Positions 40,201 to 51,848 are shown, counted from the first letter of the stretch. The stretch: 64,000 bases of DNA from Dryas octopetala (GCA_963921425.1 OY992837.1:11319896-11383895), one strand, 5' to 3'. The notes: generated from the letters alone by a model not told the origin. Numbers and translations are program-made.

Positions 40201-41065
40201 CATACTCAGTGGTCAGAAACAAATCAAATCGATCTGGTTTTGACCAACGTTTTTACAGTTTGAATTTTTTTTTTTAATCTCTATTTTATAAGTAAATATA
40301 AAGGCGATGAGGTTTTGGTGGTGCGAGACCAACCATTTTAATGAGGTCATGCTTGTTCATAGGGAATAAAGACTGTTTTTTTTTCTTTCTTTTACCACGA
40401 AATCAATACAAGAGCTGAAAAAAAAAAAAAAAATCAAATTTGGTTATGTTTTGTCACAAAATCAAGTTTACAATAAGAAAAAAAAAATCGAAACAAAAAG
40501 TTTCTAATTGCATCAAAATATCATTTATTTAGAGTTTAATTAATTTAAAAATCTCGGTCGGTTTGATTTCGATTGGACTCCTAGTATAGTTTAATGAACG
40601 TCATTTTTTCGGGCTTAAGATAGTTGTGTAGAGTGGAGTTGAGTGGGCTCTATTTAAAGCTTAAAATTAAGTAGGGTATCTTCAACTCAGATTTTAACGG
40701 ATTTTAAAATTCATAGAATCTATCAAAATTCAAGAGAATTGACTGAAATTCTCATGAAAGTTATTATGTGTAAAAAATACATTCAAATTCTTCACTTAAT
40801 AAAATTCATGACTTTTTGAGGACACCTATATTTTATTGGAATCCATTAAATTAAATCTGAGTTGGAAACACATTGATTTCTTTGGAATATATTAAACTAT
40901 GAATTGGAGACACCTAGATTTCATTGACTTTTAAAATCCATAAAAATCCAAGTTTGTGACACCCCAATAAATCTAAAGCCTAAGGCAAAAATTGCTTCAC
41001 TAGGCTCCCCTAGGGCTAGCCCAAAACTAAACCATCTTTTTGTCCTTAGGCCTGTTTGTGTACTA
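40201..41065. other. Intergenic, no gene seen
   Basis: AT-rich with several poly(A)/poly(T) runs. No coding frame. Confidence 0.4.
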
Positions 41066-41068
41066 TGA

Positions 41069-41480
41069 GGGCCCGTTTGGTTCACGAAATTGATTTTCTA
41101 AGAAATCAATTCTTTTGCATTTTTCAAGGGGAAGAAAATGTGAAATTCTTTTTCCTGTATTTGGTAAGCTTGGAAAAGTAAACTAAGAATTGGAAGCAAT
41201 AAATGTTGTGTTTGGTTAGTTTTCTAATTGTATCATAATCTATTATTTATTTTGAAATAATAACAGAGTTAGTGTTTTCTAAAAAGAAGCAATAAGTGTT
41301 TTCCCAAGAGGGGAGAAATCAATTACATTGCTCCAGCAAAGGTTTAATTCATTTTCCCCTCAATAAGGGCATCAAATTCTCTTGGGTCAAGAATTGATTT
41401 CCCTTTCCTGTACTTACCAAATATGAGAATAAAATTGATTTCTCATTCTCAGGCCTCCAAAATTTGAACCAAACGGACTT
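41069..41480. mobile_element. Harbinger/Tourist-like MITE
   Basis: 412 bp flanked by TGA (41066-41068 and 41481-41483). Termini are inverted: GGGCCCGTTTGGTTCA, and AAGTCCGTTTGGTTCA in reverse complement. Subterminal GAAATTGATTTTC and GAAATCAATT phrases are palindromic. No coding capacity. Confidence 0.68.
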
Positions 41481-41483
41481 TGA

Positions 41484-44082
41484 ATGAAATGTATGAGAAA
41501 GTGAGGCTTACAACCAGACACAAATTCATGCATGCTTCTTATGCTCAAGCGCTCAACTCATGTACCTCGAATCTACAATCTTTATTTTTTTTTTTTGTAC
41601 AAGAATCTATGGTCTTCACAACAGCTCATCTACTTAGGGTTTAGGGCAAACTAAATATGTAATGGCCGGTGAAGAGGATGATAATGAGAGGGTCAGAATG
41701 ATCATCTACCAACATAGGGGCATTTAAATACACAAAACCACTTCGAATGTAAGAGATTAATGGCTACCTACCAAAATAGAGAAGATATGAAGGAGAAAAT
41801 ACACTCAGGTACGCAGAAATATGAAATGTGCAAAAAAGTGGGTGTGAATTAATGGAAACTGCTTAAATAAGAATGAGGGTTCAAACGCGCGCTGGGAGTG
41901 TTAGGGATAAGTGAATAAGTGGATTTTGGCATGTAAGTTAAGACACTTAGATATTTTTAATTGCACAATAGCTTAGATTATTGGTTAACAAGTTAATACA
42001 AGAAACTAACCACTTTTTTGGGCTCATCTTATGATATAATCTTATAGTCTGAACCATTCAAGTCTTAGGCATCACTTCAAATACAACGAGTACATAAATG
42101 AGTTATTCATTTAAGAGATTACATTGTCAATCCAACGGTTTATTATCCCTTGTCCATCACAGTTGCTCACAATTTGTCCCTTAAATAAACATTTATGATA
42201 TGCATGAATTAATTAAGATAATCTAACTAATTAGAGAAAATATACCACTCAGTCATTTACCATTCTAGATGGATTCAAGCTTCTCGAAATATAGTCTTGA
42301 ATCGCATAACTTCCATCCCCAAACTAGGATACATACAAACCACATGACATGTTTTATGTTTTTGTTTCAAACGAAATATGACAAATATGAAAATCCAGGG
42401 TCTTACACTATCTAACATAAAACACATTAGGAATTGTGGATCAAATAGGTAATCCCACATCATATATGTAACGTTCTACATTTGTGAATATAAAGTACTG
42501 GGGCATTTTCTTAAGTTGTTTAAAATAAAACCTCACACTTGAACTCTAAAAGGTCGTTAAATTGGAGACAACGTTGGATAGTTCGATTTGCGAACTGCAA
42601 TACTATATGATGGGCAAAGAGCAAACACAACATGCCAGCTCAAGCCTCAAGGTGGGTGTTGGCTTCGTATTGTCGACTCTTGTAACTTAAGGCACGTGTA
42701 GTGAGTTGTGACTATTTGCGTAATTAATGTCTTGCCAGTTAGGGGGTCGCATGCGCTTTCGGTCCCCATTTTTATTTGGATGCTTTACCTAGAAGGTCAA
42801 AATAAGAAATAAAATTAAACTCACAATTCATTCGATTCATTACTCATTTTTTAGGACAAAATTAACGTCGAGTGCTCGACAATTCTTACAGAGCATTTGG
42901 CAGTTGCAAATTCATGTTGCATTTACATCTTAAAAACTGTATATGCAAGTTTTAAATGCCCTTAAAGTTGTAGACGTAGATACAAATGCAAATGCAGTGT
43001 TTAGGTTACAAATGCAAGATGCATCTGCATCCATCTGCCAAGCGCTTGACGGCGTTTTTGTCATTTTTTTTTTACATTGGAGGGAATTGAATCCTGAATC
43101 TAACTTAATTCTAACCCTTACCCCATCCACCCTCACCACTTGGACTAACTCCAAAGACTTATTAATACTTTACTCTAAAAGTATAAATTTGGCATCCAAC
43201 CATATTATAAATTTGAAATTTCAATCGACCATTTCCCCTATAATAGTTATATGAGTTGAGGTCCTATGTGGGCTTTGGCCCATTTCTATCCAATCCCAGC
43301 TTATTGAGCTTTTGTGTTGAAATCTTCTCTTTTCCAATGCAAGTTCTATTGCAAAAAAAAAAAAAAAAAAAACATATATAAAACGAGAACAACTAATTCG
43401 GACATGACAAAGCTAGCCCACTGTTAAATTGTTATTGTGTATACCATTATTTGTTGTAATGACTCAAATATCATTTTATGACAAAAAATGTTTGGATCCT
43501 TATAGAATATTGTTGATTGTACCAATTACTGTTGAATCTATGCAAAGAAGTTTTTAAATTTGGAATTTCAATCGACCATTCCCTTAATAAGATTGAATGG
43601 AGTAGCTATGTTATCTATTAAAAAAGACAAGGAAGAAAAAATTGCTTATATAAGCTTAATTATTAATAATTTTGCAGCTAAAGTTGTAAGAAAAACAACA
43701 TTTAATTGATTCTTTAATTTGGTTCATTTGTTTCAGTTTTTGCTAACAGAATAATGCTAAATGTATCACATTTTTTATACCATATACACTCCACATCTCT
43801 AATAATAAAAGCACTAAATTGCAACAATACTGAAAAATATCAAGTACAAAAGGAAGAGGAAACTAATTAATTAAAGGAAATGGAAATGATCAAGGCAATT
43901 CAATTAGAAATTAATCAAGTAGCATAGTTTAAAATGTTCAACCACATTGATGACATGCACGAACAAAAATCTTTTCTTCTCTTGGAATCCTGTCTTCCAA
44001 GTACACATACATATAAACATTATTATATAAATTTTACTCTCATTTTCTTTCTCGATATAATTATTTGCTAGTGTTCCTGAGC
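41484..44082. other. Intergenic with a probable MITE at 42891-43047
   Basis: No gene seen. At 42891-43047 the ends are similar inverted repeats: GAGCATTTGGCAG against AAGCGCTTGGCAG, followed by TGCAAATTC and GATGCAGATG phrases. No target duplication was found, so the superfamily is left open. A phrase at about 43290-43310 (CAATCCCAGCTTATTG) recurs inverted near 55480, suggesting a dispersed repeat. Confidence 0.4.
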
Positions 44083-44364
44083 CTACTGCAGGTAATAGGC
44101 GAAGAAATACACAAGGCAGGCACCAGCCAAAGACCCAAAAGACAAGGTAGAGGAGGTGGCGCTTGATGGGGCAGGGGCAGGGGCATGTGCAGCTGAGCCC
44201 TTGGGGCTAGTGGCGGAGGCTGTGGGGGAGGATGCCGTGGGGGATGTAGCTACACCAACCTTAGCCGCGGCATCCTTTGCAGCCTCCGTAACTGGGTTAG
44301 CCATGGCGACACTCACCAAGGCCGCCACGACAATGAGAACAAGGGAGATCTTCTTCATGTCCAT
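44083..44364 (-). CDS. AGP23/AGP40-like arabinogalactan peptide, gene 2
   Basis: An intronless gene of 93 residues starting MDMKKISLVLIVVAALVSVA. A cleaved signal peptide is followed by a region rich in Ala, Thr, Ser and Pro (TASSPTASATSP and APAPAPSS), then a C-terminal hydrophobic segment, SFGSLAGACLVYFFAYYLQ, expected to be replaced by a GPI anchor. Signal and tail closely match gene 1 and genes 3-4, while the middle differs by Ala/Pro expansion. It lies about 4.1 kb upstream of gene 1 on the same strand, with a Harbinger-like element between them. Confidence 0.86.
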   Translation of the reverse strand: MDMKKISLVLIVVAALVSVAMANPVTEAAKDAAAKVGVATSPTASSPTASATSPKGSAAHAPAPAPSSATSSTLSFGSLAGACLVYFFAYYLQ

Positions 44365-44463
44365 GTTGATGATGAATGTGATGAAGTGGTAAGAAGAAAT
44401 CGAGGTATGAGTTTGTGATGAGTATTTTGGTTCCTGTTGGCCTTGTTAGAATACTGAGGGGAT

Positions 44464-44580
44464 AGAGAATTTCATTTATAGGGAGCATTTAGGGTTATTA
44501 TTAGAATGGAACAGTTTTTAGTTAGTTAAAGAATATGTCCTTGTTGTTTCTGGTTTTGCATGGTATAAGGACTTAGTGAA
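44464..44580 (-). promoter_or_regulatory. Promoter of AGP gene 2 with shared block
   Basis: A minus-strand CTATAAATGAA box lies at 44471-44481. The conserved stretch GGGTTATTATTAGAATG follows at about 44490-44507. The TTTTGCATGGTATAAGGA part of the shared block is at about 44554-44571; the ACGTG core present in the others is absent here. Confidence 0.65.
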
Positions 44581-44681
44581 CGGTGTCTTTCATATGAGTG
44601 GTCAGAAACAAATCCAAAATCTCATTTTTACACTTTTTTCTTCTCTTATGGCCAATGTTTTTGCAGTTTCTATTATATCAT

Positions 44682-45040
44682 GGAGGCGGATCCGTGACAC
44701 CATATTTTTGACACAAGTTTTCAATATAGTATGATTTTAATGATGCGAACCGTCTATTTTTTTGGTGTCCATTAAAAGATAATCATTGCAAAAAATTTGG
44801 TAAATCAGATTCCAGTTATCTACAAAGATTAAATGGTCAATATTGGTCAACAAAATAAACACTTGAAATGTTGACCATTTAATCTTTGTAAGTAAATGAT
44901 TTTTAATTTGTCTAATTGTTTGCAATGATGATCTTTTAATTGAGACTTAAAAAATTGACAGTTCAAATTGTTAAAATTTTATATATAATAGACCACATTG
45001 AAACTTTGTGTCAAAAATATAGTTTCATAAATCCATCTCC
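44682..45040. mobile_element. Mutator-like fold-back MITE with perfect 9-bp duplication
   Basis: 359 bp flanked by TTATATCAT (44673-44681 and 45041-45049). The ends begin GGAGGCGGATCCGTGACACC and, in reverse complement, GGAGATGGATTTATGAAACT; both continue TATATTTTTGACACAA. The inner arms fold around a GGTCAATATTGGTCAAC centre near 44850. It sits 200-300 bp upstream of AGP gene 2. Confidence 0.8.
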
Positions 45041-45260
45041 TTATATCATTGCATTTGTAATGCAGTTATAGTAGAAAAAAAAAAAGTATGCAGAGAGGAA
45101 ATGACAAATGAAACGTATCATCATTTGGGCTACGGACCCAAAGTTTGAAGGTGCCCACCCGGCGTTATTGGGTTATTGGGCTGCCCAAGTCGGCTTGGTT
45201 GAGCCTGTGTCAGGCTAATTGACCCATCTCATCTAATAGATTTGTAAGAATATGTACAAC

Positions 45261-45327
45261 GAGTCTATTTTTACTCACCACACAAAAGCGATGGTAATAG
45301 TGATCATGGTGAGCAAATATGAATCTC
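45261..45327. mobile_element. Tiny Mutator-type MITE, 67 bp
   Basis: Ends GAGTCTATTTTTACTCACCA and GAGATTCATATTTGCTCACC (reverse complement) are those of the 17394 element. Flanks ATGTACAAC (45252-45260) and ATGTACAAA (45328-45336) match at 8 of 9, a target-duplication signature. Only the inverted repeats remain. Confidence 0.55.
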
Positions 45328-45615
45328 ATGTACAAAACAATGGCTAAAAACTGTATATATTTATATGACTTTTATCCCCAAAACCCTTCTCCAATGCGCG
45401 GCAAGTGCTATAACTATAGCTATCTTTGCCATATTGCTGGCAAATATGGATATAGCCAGTTCCAAAATCAAGGCAAACGTGGGGCTCAGGTGGTGGGAGA
45501 GAAATATAGTGAAAGACACATGGCAGCGGACTATTGGAGGTTTGTATTAGTATGGGTCCCGCGTGGTAGGTATTGTCACCCACTATAGAAATATAGCCAA
45601 AGCTATAGACCATGG

Positions 45616-45942
45616 TAGCATTGGAGCAAAAACTAAACAAAGCAATAAAATACTATTTGGGAAAACTTTTTAAATAAAATATATATTTTGGGGTTAATTT
45701 TATTTCATGATACATATTTAGGTTTATAGTGATGAAAGCCACTATTTTAAAATTTGTATCAATGTAGGATGAATCGTGATAGCATTAGAGCAAAAACTAA
45801 ACAAAGCGATAGAATACTGTTTGGGAAAACTTTTTAAATAAGATATATATTTTGAGGTTAATCTTACTTCAGGATATATATTTAGGTTTGTAATGATGAA
45901 AGACTAATTTAAAATTTGTATCAATGTAGAACGAATCGTCAG
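45616..45942. repeat. Two tandem copies of a ~164-bp unit
   Basis: Both copies start TAGCATT(G/A)GAGCAAAAAC and run through GGGAAAACTTTTTAAATAA to ATTTGTATCAATGTAG. Copy 1 is 45616-45779 and copy 2 is 45780-45942. Divergence is around 10 percent by eye. Confidence 0.8.
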
Positions 45943-46196
45943 TTCTATCAAGATTTCCGTTAATAAAAGAGCTTGTGCTAGTCACATGACCCTTTTTAAG
46001 AGGTAAAATGGTCATTTCCTATGTTTGACCATTGCACATAAAAAAAAATCATTTTTATGTTTTAAAATATTATAATGTAGAGTAAAATATAAAAATAAAT
46101 TAAAATTAAAACCACAAAAAAAGGCAGATGGCAGATGGCAGATGGCTCCTCCCACCCTGCCTCAACCCAACTCCGACGGTAGTAGCCCCACCTTCC

Positions 46197-46246
<50 letters not shown>

Positions 46247-46975
46247 CCATCTCTCCCTCTATTCCTCTTTCTCTTTCTCATTCTCCCTCTCTTTTTCTCT
46301 CTCGATATGTCTCTCTCTTTCTATCTTTTCTTTTTCTACAATATAATCCACCGTCGAAGTGGTGAGGGAGGCCGGCTTGACAACCGATCGGGAGATTGGC
46401 AACCTCACAACTCCAGTGGTGGGTTAAAGTGAAGAGACATAAAAAATAGGGAGAGATAGAAAGGGAGAAAGAGACAAAGAGGGAGAGGGAGAGATCAGAG
46501 AGAGACAGAAGAGGGAGGGTGGGGTCACATCGGCAAATAGGGCCGCCACCGTGGAAGGTTTCCTGAGGTGGACTGGGGTGGGTTGGATTGGGTTGTGTGA
46601 TCTGGGATCTGCACCTCTTTTTTTGTTATTTTTAATTAGTTTTAATTTTTTTAGTTTTACTTCTTTTTAATTAATTGTTAGTTTGAATCTTTTTTATATT
46701 ATTCTTTTTTAATTTAAATCTTTTTTAGTTTTAATTTTTTTAGTAGTAATCATCTTTAGTTTTTAGTTTTAAATTTTTTTAGTAGTAATCTTGTTTAGTT
46801 TTATTGCTTTTTAAATTTAGAAATAGAATAAAAATTTTATTTAATATGAAAATACCATTTTATCCCTCATTTTGACGAAATTGGTAACAAAACTGACGGT
46901 TCGTTCTACATTGATACAAATTCTACATTAGTGTTTCATCAATACAAACCTAAATATATATCTTGGAACAAAACT
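45850..46975. mobile_element. Inverted-repeat element with ~110-bp arms
   Basis: The left arm (about 45858-45950: GATATATATTTAGGTTTG, then TTTGTATCAATGTAGAACGA) is mirrored at about 46880-46970. The interior holds a CT microsatellite, a purine-rich stretch and TTTTAATTTTTTTAG repeats. Long arms fit Mutator-like elements, but no target duplication was seen; the left end may have been blurred by the tandem duplication there. Confidence 0.5.
46199..46242. repeat. (CT)n microsatellite
   Basis: About 22 CT units followed by a further 90 bp of CT-rich sequence. The open frames across it are composition artefacts. Confidence 0.95.
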
Positions 46976-46979
46976 TAAC

Positions 46980-47750
46980 TATCCCTGGGATGCCACCTGT
47001 GTGGTGTCACCAGGGAGAGAGAAAGAGAGAAAGGGAGAGAGAAAGAAGAGAGAGAAAGAAAAAAAGAGAGGAGAGAGATAGAGAGAAAAGAGATGATGGG
47101 GATACCACCTAGTGATATCCCGGGGGCAGGTAAGTTTCACTCTATATCTTGAAATAGGATTGACCCCATATGTGTCCTATTTTAAAAAAAAAATTCCCTA
47201 GTTGTTTTGTTATAACTATATAAATGATATAATTATAGCTATAGTTCAAACCGTTGTACATGTTCTAAAGCAGCTACATAAAGAAGAAAAAAGTATGATG
47301 TGGAGGAAGAGAGTTAGATAGGTGGGATGAAAAGTTGGTAGTTTTGGTAATGTATGTATAATTACTATATATAGCAACCTTGGTTTACTTGGTTTTCCAC
47401 TTCATTTATCGTATATATAGTTATGCATCTGTTCTATTAATGTACTCTATATATGTTGCCATCATGAATTTTTTGCTATATATAAACCTGTTCATACATA
47501 TACACTACTTAATCAACCATAAAAGGATCATACATGAAGAATAAAGAATTATACACTAAGAAACCATACATATGATGTGCATGGGACTAGCGCTCAACAC
47601 TCCCCACATTAAATGATGGCGCACAAAAAAAAAAAAAACACCTTAAATGATTCAGTATACAATACACATTAACTGCTACATCATTTGAAGAGTTAAATAT
47701 ATATGATTTGTTTAGTAATATCATTGTTGTAACACACGTACGTGTGTGTG
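46980..47750. other. Intergenic, no gene seen
   Basis: A GA-rich stretch lies at 47010-47095. The rest is AT-rich with no coding frame. Confidence 0.4.
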
Positions 47751-47760
47751 TATATATATA

Positions 47761-48156
47761 GGCTCATTCTATTGAGGTATGTCTCAACTTATTTATATTG
47801 AGGTATACCCTATTAGGGACCACAAGAGTCGTTTTGTGTCGATCTGAACCGTCCATTTTTTACATCTTCATTGATAGATCATCATTGCAAAAAATTAATC
47901 AAATCGGAAATCATTTGCCTATCTAATTTTGATCAAATAAATGGACGAACCAAATATTTTTTATGAAACTGTCCATTTGTTTTATCAAAGTTAAATAGCC
48001 AAATGATTTCCGATTTGACTTTTTTTTTGTAAGGATGATTTATCAATGAAGATGATCTTTGCGAATGGTCCGGATCGACACAAAACGACTCTGTGGGCCT
48101 CAATAAGGTCATACCTCAACATAAATAAGTTGAGATATACCTTAATAGAATGAGCC
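47761..48156. mobile_element. Fold-back Mutator-like element with ~190-bp arms
   Basis: Nearly the whole 396 bp is one inverted repeat centred at about 47960. Both ends begin GGCTCATTCTATT, followed by AAGTTGAGATATACC-type phrases and GAGTCGTTTTGTGTCGATC. It is inserted in a TATATATATA run, so a 9-bp duplication is compatible but not provable. The inner phrases (GAACCGTCCATTTTTT, AAATCGGAAATCATTTG) match the 16.5-kb and 44.7-kb elements. Confidence 0.7.
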
Positions 48157-48555
48157 TATATATATATTATAAATATTTTTATTTTTTTTGCTTATCGAGA
48201 AATCTTCCATTGTGGGAATCTTTAAATATTGATTAATAGGAAGCTTCTCTTAATTTAAATAGGGAATTTTCATTGAGAGATCATTTAAATAATCTTATTT
48301 AAAAGATCATTTGTTAGATCCACATCACAATATAATTTCATAATCAAAACCGTCTATTTTTTAAGTCTCTATTCAATAATTATTTCTTCAAAAAATCAAA
48401 CAAATAAATTAAAATATGGCATAAGAGCTTATAAAATTACTCAAAATGATGTCCACAAAACCTTCATTTTGTGAAGGTTGGTTGCTTGACATAGGGTTCA
48501 ATCCTTTGTCATCAACGATCCCTCTAGTGTGGGAGCCATGCATACTCGATCCCTT
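48157..48555. other. Intergenic with a fold-back element fragment
   Basis: No gene. At about 48295-48420 the phrase AAAACCGTCTATTTTTTAAG is related to the Mutator-type fold-back elements and looks like a worn fragment. Confidence 0.4.
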
Positions 48556-48565
48556 TTTTTGTTGT

Positions 48566-48979
48566 CATAGATGAAAATATCCACGATATTGTCGATATAT
48601 CCGCCGAGATATTCGTAATTTCATCCACCGATATTTAAATAGGTTGTAACTGATATTTCTCCAATATCGATATATGTCGACAAAATATTGATATATGTCA
48701 AAAAAATATCGGTATATGTCGACAAAATATTGATAATATTGACAAAATTGTATAAAAAATTTCAAAATTTAGGAAGGAAAAGAAGAATAAGATGAAATCA
48801 AACCAAATCCAACCCTAATTAGATCAAAACTCATCTATTAATCTTAATTAATCAACAATAAATCAACAACAAAACAAAATTTAACTCAACTTTTTTTTAC
48901 ACCGATATGTACCAAAATCGATATATCCGTAAATTTGAATACCGATTTTTTTAAGAAATTTTCGATATTTTGATCCTTG
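48566..48979. mobile_element. Non-autonomous hAT-like element with CGATAT arrays
   Basis: 414 bp flanked by TTTGTTGT (48558-48565) and CTTGTTGT (48980-48987), 7 of 8 matching. Termini are CATAGATGAAAATATC at the left and CAAGGATCAAAATATC at the right in reverse complement. The left half is an array of TATCGATATATGTCGACA-like phrases. The CAAGG terminus and subterminal palindrome arrays are like those of the 12947 element, though the motif itself differs. Confidence 0.68.
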
Positions 48980-49397
48980 CTTGTTGTGCAACGGACCAGC
49001 GTACCCCACTACTAATAAGGCTCATGCATCAATCTTCTCTCACTTAACCATCTAGGTCCATCATCCGATTGGGTGAGGCCCAATAGACCTCTTTTTTTTT
49101 TTTTGGCCAAGAAGCCCAATAGACCTCTTTAAGAGTGAGGTTTTATCTCAAAAGTGGATTTCTAACTTACCCTACCCACACCCCACGGCTCGGGTCGAGC
49201 CACAGAACTCCAACATTTCTTTCTTTCACCGTAACATTCATCATATTGCACATGATATTTGTAGTGTAAATTAATTAAATATCCAGAATAAAGATGTAAC
49301 CAGGATCTTCCTTCCTAGTACGTACATATTTAACTCATCATAATAAATTAATAATCTCATTTGATGTCGCTAGCTAACAGATTCCTATTCCCTGAGC

Positions 49398-49661
49398 TTA
49401 TCCCTGCAAGTAATAGCCAAAGAAAGACAAAAGGGCGGCACCGGCCAAAGACCCAATGGAAAAGGAGCTGGAGGCCGCCGCGGCACTTGATGAGCCTAGG
49501 GCGGGCGCACGAGCTGAGTCCGTGGAGGTAGGAGATGAGGCCATGGGGGCATCAGATGTGGCTATGGAGGCCTTGGCGCCCTCCACCTTATCTGCTGCCA
49601 AAACGACACTCATGAAGGCAGCAACGACAATGATTGCAATGGAGATCTTCTTCATGTCCAT
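49398..49661 (-). CDS. AGP23/AGP40-like arabinogalactan peptide, gene 3
   Basis: An intronless gene of 87 residues starting MDMKKISIAIIVVAAFMSVVLA. After the signal peptide comes a Ser/Ala/Thr-rich region (SDAPMASSPTSTDSARAPA) with fewer prolines than gene 2, then the GPI-type tail SIGSLAGAALLSFFGYYLQG. An in-frame ATG four codons upstream is possible, but MDMKK is the family start. Proline loss suggests lower O-glycan density on the mature peptide. It lies about 5.0 kb upstream of gene 2 in the same orientation. Confidence 0.85.
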   Translation of the reverse strand: MDMKKISIAIIVVAAFMSVVLAADKVEGAKASIATSDAPMASSPTSTDSARAPALGSSSAAAASSSFSIGSLAGAALLSFFGYYLQG

Positions 49662-49797
49662 GATGATGAGCATCTTTTTATCTCAATCAAGTTGCCGAGA
49701 GATTTTTTTCGTTTTTATTTTTATATTTTTGGTCTGAAGAGTGTTGCTTAGAGACGAATATGAAAAAACTTCTTGTTTCTGTTCAGTTATTCTGATT

Positions 49798-49915
49798 AGT
49801 TAATTTATAGGGAGCATTTCGGGTTATTATTAGAATGAAGCAGTTATTATCAGTTAGTGTTAGTTAAGATAGGTTCTTACGTGTTTGGCTTTGCATGGTA
49901 TTAGGAATTGATCGA
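49798..49915 (-). promoter_or_regulatory. Promoter of AGP gene 3 with shared block
   Basis: A minus-strand CTATAAATTAA box lies at 49802-49812. GGGTTATTATTAGAATGAAG follows at about 49819-49838. The block TTCTTACGTGTTTGG plus TTGCATGGTATTAGGAATT is at about 49874-49909, nearly identical to that of gene 4. Confidence 0.75.
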
Positions 49916-49924
49916 ATGGTCTTT

Positions 49925-51299
49925 TTGGTGAACATCATCCTCACCTTTTACTTTCTATAAATTATGCTTTAGTCCCTAGCCTGGTCATGGTTACTTTCTG
50001 TTCTTGAAAGCCCAGGTCATAGACTCATAGTTACTTGAAACTCAAGTTTTGCATGATATATTATCAAATAATATATATATATATATATATATACAAATAA
50101 TGTGACTGTATATGTGTAAGTGTTTTACTTATTGATAATAAATAAGTCTTAAAGTAAACTCATGTAGTCATGTATGAATCTAACAAACACTGCCACATCA
50201 TTTGAATCCAAATTTAGCACACAAATTTGGAATCCTCAACACGTACTACGCACTCCTTGAATTGGTAATTTAAGTGCTTGTGGTCTATGAGTCACAAAAC
50301 ATTATCTATCTACTCACCTTTTAATGAAAACTTTAATAAACAAATTTACCTTTTATAAAAGGGAAAATTTTAATATCAGAAACATTAACTTATATGCATG
50401 TTCCAAACGAGGATATCACCTTCAAAGTGACTCAAACAAAGACTTTAACATTTCTTTTGACTCAAATAAGGATATTCTATCACTTTAGTCAAACGTCTAA
50501 AAAAAAAAAATGACCACATGTTATGCACATGATCATTTTTTAGGGACAAATGTGTCATTTCACATTAGAATTAAATAAACCCCCAAATTCAAAAAAATAA
50601 AAATATTTAAGAAAAAAAATAAAAAATGTAAGGGAGATCGATGCAAAAACCCCTCCCCATCCTTAACCTCCCCTAGCCCAACCCTTACCCCACCTCACTG
50701 TTGTACTCTGGCGACCCCCTCACCCCTCACCGGCGACCACCTTCGATCCCCAAATCTCTCTCTCTCTATATATATATATATCTTAATTTCCTCTTCTTTC
50801 TATTTTTCTAAATTTTGAGCTGATTTTGTAGGTTTGCACAGTTAATATATTGAGCTGTTTTTTTGGGTTTGATTGAGTTTATTAAGTTTATTTTTCTAGG
50901 TTCACCTGATTATGGGATTGGGGTTGTAGGTGAGGTTTCAGATGAAACAAAACAAAGATGAAAAATAAAAGGAGTCGAGATTTGGGTTAAACACAGAGAG
51001 GGAGAGAGAAAGAGGAAGAGGAAGAGTGGAAGGGGAGAATCGCCCAATATATATGTTGCATGTTCTCAGCCCTGGCTTGTGAGCCAATCGATCAATTGCA
51101 TTTCCTTGTCGATTGTGGCCTCGTTTCAATTGAGTCTATCTAGTCTATGTTGTGCGGCGTTGTCGATGAAATGATGTGGGCATGCTGGCTGTTTTGCCCA
51201 CAGTAACATCATGCGAAAAGGTTTCAATATTGGCATCTCAATTCGTGTTTTGGAGCGTTCTACTTGTGGTATACATCATCACCTAGCTAGGTTACTTGG
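49925..51299. other. Intergenic, no gene seen
   Basis: It includes an (AT)n run at about 50070-50093 and a pyrimidine-rich stretch at 50640-50780 (CCCCACCTCACTG, then CTCTCTCTCTATATATA). The open frames lack domain signals. Confidence 0.4.
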
Positions 51300-51302
51300 G
51301 GA

Positions 51303-51496
51303 CACTACAAAAAAAGTGAGCAAAGCACACCCCTCATTGGTGGCACAAAATGGGGTGTCAATTGAGAACTTTAGTCCCTATTACCCAATTGACACCCATT
51401 TTTGTTAAAATCGAGACACTTCAGTCCTTATTGTCTAATTGTCACCCCATTCTATGTCACCAAAGAGGGTGTGCTTTACTCACTTTTTTTGTAGTG
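51303..51496. mobile_element. CACTA-type MITE
   Basis: 194 bp starting CACTACAAAAAAAGTGAG and ending ACTCACTTTTTTTGTAGTG, a textbook CACTA terminus, flanked by GGA on both sides (51300-51302 and 51497-51499), the expected 3-bp target. The inverted arms extend inward through CAAAGCACACCC and CATTGGTG. No coding capacity. Confidence 0.88.
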
Positions 51497-51739
51497 GGAC
51501 ATGCACATTGGTAACTAGGTTAGTGTAGAAAATGAAATGAAAAATTGAAAGAAATTAAGGATACTATATATTGCTTGATACAATTATAATGACAAGGTGA
51601 TTGGCTTGCTTCCAAAATAAAAAATATAGCTAGACCACCATTTAATTTCTTTCCAAGTACATACTTCACTCTCGTAATCTCAATTCTTGTGTTCCCTAGA
51701 TAAAAATTCATATTCTCTAAGCTCGATCAGTACTGCTAG

Positions 51740-51844
51740 TTAATTACAATATGCAAAGAATGGTAAAAGAGGGGCAGCCAAAGAGGCAGCAACTGACAAG
51801 GTAGCGGAGGCCGAGCTTGATGGGCTTGATGGGCTTGGGGGCAG
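51740..51844 (-). pseudogene. Relic of an AGP C-terminal coding end
   Basis: Starting four bases downstream of the stop of AGP gene 4, in another frame, the sequence encodes PSPSSPSSSASATL, then SVAASLAAPLLPFFAYCN and a stop. This is the Pro/Ser stretch and GPI-type tail typical of the cluster. It has no start or signal peptide of its own. It looks like the remains of a fifth gene joined to gene 4 by unequal crossover. Confidence 0.6.
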
Positions 51845-51848
51845 GAGT

